Positions 62,302 to 64,000 of a stretch of 64,000 nt of DNA are shown in pieces. The DNA comes from an uncultured Ilyobacter sp. (GTDB lineage: Bacteria > Fusobacteriota > Fusobacteriia > Fusobacteriales > Fusobacteriaceae), in the NCBI RefSeq assembly GCF_963668515.1, contig NZ_OY764864.1:434001-498000 (forward strand), in the 5' to 3' direction. The first letter of the stretch is position 1. Each line of letters starts with the position of its first letter. Below the pieces are notes generated by a model. It worked only from the letters and a program-made list of their open reading frames with translations. It had not been told where the DNA came from and searched no databases. The position numbers and the translations under genes are program-made.

Positions 62302-62928
62302 ATGAAAATAAAAACATTTTATTTGGGCGAGATGATGTCTTGTGCTTATCTTACTTGGGATGAGGATACAAAAGAGGCTTTTCTTTTTGACTGCGGTGGA
62401 GAAAATTTAGAAAATCTTTTTGCCTTTTTGAGAGCCAATGAACTGACCTTAAAAAAAGTAATATTTACCCACGGACACCACGATCATATAGTGGGACTAG
62501 AAAAACTTCTTCAGCATATTTCAGATGTAGAGATTTATATAGGGGAAGAGGAAGAGAAGTTTCTCACTGACGCCAACTTAAACCTTTCAGCTTTTTTAGG
62601 AAGAAGTTTCACATATGAAGGGAAAGTGAAAACTGTAAAAGAGGGAGATGTGATAGGAGAATTCAAGGTTATTGATACTCCAGGGCATACAGTGGGATCA
62701 AAATGCTATTATAACTCCAAGGAAAAAATAATGATTTCAGGAGATACTCTTTTTAGAAGAAGTTACGGTAGATACGATCTTCCTACCGGCAACGGAGAAG
62801 TTTTATTTAAAAGCTTGGGGAAAATATGCAATGAGTATCCAGGAGAAACAAAGGTTTACAGCGGACATACAGAGGTAACGACCCTTGGAGAAGAAAAAGT
62901 ATTTCTTCAGATGAACGGACTTATTTAA
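62302..62928 (+). CDS. MBL-fold metallo-hydrolase (glyoxalase II-like)
   Basis: 208 residues from the ATG at 62302, preceded by GGAGGTAATAATAACT. The metal motif is H57-x-H59-x-D61-H62, followed by P-G-H-T-V-G-S and S-G-D-T-L-F...G-R-Y-D and a final S-G-H-T-E-V-T histidine. These are the ligands of a two-metal site as in hydroxyacylglutathione hydrolases. The substrate is unknown: a thioester or persulfide is possible. An ArsR regulator follows, with its own promoter. Confidence 0.88.
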   Translation: MKIKTFYLGEMMSCAYLTWDEDTKEAFLFDCGGENLENLFAFLRANELTLKKVIFTHGHHDHIVGLEKLLQHISDVEIYIGEEEEKFLTDANLNLSAFLGRSFTYEGKVKTVKEGDVIGEFKVIDTPGHTVGSKCYYNSKEKIMISGDTLFRRSYGRYDLPTGNGEVLFKSLGKICNEYPGETKVYSGHTEVTTLGEEKVFLQMNGLI

Positions 62929-62931
62929 GAT

Positions 62932-62960
62932 TTGACAATGCATGGGGAAAGTAGTATTCT
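62932..62960 (+). promoter_or_regulatory. Promoter and possible operator of the ArsR-type gene
   Basis: TTGACA at 62932, a 17-base spacer and TATTCT at 62955. A perfect 12-base palindrome, ATATTATAATAT (62962-62973), covers the expected transcript start. This suits self-repression by the ArsR protein. Confidence 0.7.
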
Positions 62961-62991
62961 AATATTATAATATGTAAATAGGAGTAGAGTT

Positions 62992-63264
62992 GTGGAAATT
63001 GATAAAGCTGTCTTATTGTTTAAAATGATGTCAAATCCCATAAGACTTGGAATCTTAAAGGAGCTTTCTGAAAATGGTGTCCTCTGTGTAAGTAAGCTAG
63101 AAGAGGCCATAGGGTCTTCCCAGTCTAGTACCAGTCAACACCTTGCACATCTCAGAAATTCTGGAATACTTACCTGTCAGAAGAATGGTAAGAAAGTGTG
63201 TTATACCATAGCTGACAAGGATGTAGAGCAACTTATAAAAAGACTTGAACTAGAGGAAAATTAA
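62992..63264 (+). CDS. ArsR-family transcriptional regulator
   Basis: 90 residues, a winged helix-turn-helix protein. Typical segments are M-S-N-P-I-R-L-G-I-L-K-E-L, the recognition helix S-S-Q-S-S-T-S-Q-H-L-A-H-L-R and the wing K-K-V-C-Y-T-I. The ELCVCDL arsenic site is absent; three single cysteines remain (C32, C62, C70), so a redox or sulfur signal is possible. The start is GTG at 62992 after AGGAG. The gene sits between an MBL hydrolase and a thioredoxin-reductase-like gene, which it may control. Confidence 0.92.
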   Translation: MEIDKAVLLFKMMSNPIRLGILKELSENGVLCVSKLEEAIGSSQSSTSQHLAHLRNSGILTCQKNGKKVCYTIADKDVEQLIKRLELEEN

Positions 63265-63269
63265 ATTTA

Positions 63270-63310
63270 GAGACTGTCTTCTCATAGCGGATGGCAGTCT
63301 CCTTTTGTTT
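63270..63310 (+). terminator. Hairpin between the ArsR gene and the reductase gene
   Basis: GAGACTGTC and GGCAGTCTC pair (one GU) and are followed by CTTTTGTTTT. It may end the ArsR message partly, since the next gene follows after 16 bases and shows no separate consensus promoter. Confidence 0.7.
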
Positions 63311-63325
63311 TGAAAGGAGAGAACC

Positions 63326-64000
63326 GTGGAAAAAATATATGATATGATAATTATAGGGGGAGGACCTGCAGGGCTTACGGCTGCCATATATGCAGGCCGT
63401 GCACAGTTAAATGTTTTGGTAATAGAAAAAAGAGAGATCGGGAGCCTGATTTCGGCTCATAAAATAGACAACTATCCTGGGTTTCCCGAAGGGATAACAG
63501 GTAGGGAGCTCTATCAACTAAAAAAAGAACATGCTTTAAAATATAATGTAAAAATTGTAGAGGGCACTTTTCTTGAACTAGATATTTTCTCTGAACCAAA
63601 GATTGTAAAAACTGACGTAGAAAATTACCGCGGGAAATCGGTGATAATAGCCAGCGGTTGGCCTAAAAACAGTGTGAAGAAGGTAAAGGGAGAGCAGGAA
63701 TTCATAGGAAAGGGAGTATCCTACTGTGCCACTTGTGACGGAGCTTTTACAAGAAATCTAAAGGTGGGTTTATTCGGTCAGGGGGACGAAGTGGCAGAAG
63801 AGGCACTTTTTCTCACGAGATATTCTAAGGAGATATTTATTTTCTCTAAGGAAGAGAGTCTAAAATGCAATCAAGAATTAAAAAATGCCCTTTTATCCCA
63901 TGACAATATAAAGATAATTCCAAATAGTCATATTGTTGAAATAAAGGGAAATGATTATGTGGAAGAGGTTGTTGTATCAAGAGACGGTATAGAGGAAAGT
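63326..64000 (+). CDS. Thioredoxin-reductase-like FAD/NAD(P) protein, 3' end outside the window
   Basis: The frame starts at GTG 63326, after AAAGGAGA, and runs open to the last base (225 codons). The FAD motif is G-G-G-P-A-G-L-T-A-A near residue 11, and the redox pair is C134-A-T-C137-D-G-A-F as in TrxB. The NAD(P) half (about 145 onward) has G-Q-G-D-E-V-A-E-E where TrxB has G-G-G-D-x-A, a relaxed motif. It could be a true thioredoxin reductase or a specialised relative that serves the neighbouring genes. The C-terminal FAD segment is not visible. Confidence 0.88.
   Translation, partial: MEKIYDMIIIGGGPAGLTAAIYAGRAQLNVLVIEKREIGSLISAHKIDNYPGFPEGITGRELYQLKKEHALKYNVKIVEGTFLELDIFSEPKIVKTDVENYRGKSVIIASGWPKNSVKKVKGEQEFIGKGVSYCATCDGAFTRNLKVGLFGQGDEVAEEALFLTRYSKEIFIFSKEESLKCNQELKNALLSHDNIKIIPNSHIVEIKGNDYVEEVVVSRDGIEES

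Noticed and set aside
1..64000. tRNA or rRNA genes
   Set aside because: I looked for T-loop and anticodon-arm patterns in the gaps and found none. A tRNAscan run would be decisive.

Overview
The window is a low-GC, AGA/ATA-rich bacterial chromosome segment. Gene content (branched-chain amino acid ABC importer, 2,3-aminomutase, the [FeFe]-hydrogenase maturase HydF, Na+-symporter-type carriers, AccA/AccD pair, many lipoproteins) and codon style suggest an anaerobic member of the Fusobacteriota, possibly marine and near Ilyobacter or Propionigenium. That placement is inference from content, not a database match.

Layout. 1-1050: a GxxExxY nuclease-fold gene set among hairpin-forming short repeats, with a truncated copy. 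1051-9291: a lipoprotein, accD-accA with a degenerate iron-ADH paralogue, msrB, an alanine-repeat lipoprotein, recR and ald. 10774-16524: uvrA, murI, ruvA and a GDP-mannose enzyme. 17327-24137: a PIN-PhoH ATPase, the livJHMGF importer behind an attenuator-like leader, and secG. 24875-31264: rarA, hisS, aspS, a structured ncRNA gene and argS. 32349-37925: rapZ, uvrC, a stand-alone receiver protein, a lipoprotein and an RsbU-type phosphatase. 38126-43135: a YgjV-GNAT fusion, then purine nucleoside phosphorylase with a nucleoside ABC importer that has no binding-protein gene beside it. 43711-47858: a polar amino acid ABC pair without ATPase, an NSS symporter and a DUF1385 protein. 47918-53312: a decayed diguanylate cyclase, an amino acid permease fused to a PTS EIIA domain, glyA, a small RNA gene, sfsA and a Cys-rich protein. 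53333-61644: a probable glutamate 2,3-aminomutase, truB, typA, an ankyrin lipoprotein, rlpA, an aspartase-like lyase and hydF. 62302-64000: an MBL hydrolase, an ArsR regulator and a thioredoxin-reductase-like gene that runs off the end.

The most striking content is not coding. Nine copies of a modular intergenic element (about 410-900 bp, both orientations) fill most large gaps: 1726-2358, 7645-8155, 9393-9970, 10107-10735, 16551-17244, 24215-24835, 31321-32226, 43141-43650 and 61775-62187. Complete copies have inverted ends related to TTAACCYAAGTTGCTAC, a hairpin box near one end and 1-5 copies of a 117-128 bp unit near the other. Interchangeable internal modules keep their stems while the stem sequence changes. 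None encodes a credible protein or transposase, and none interrupts a gene.

The genes suggest an amino-acid-fermenting, hydrogen-metabolising anaerobe. Alanine, aspartate-type and glutamate enzymes sit with several amino acid transporters, nucleoside salvage and standard repair and translation genes. All functions are from sequence reading only; no searches were run.
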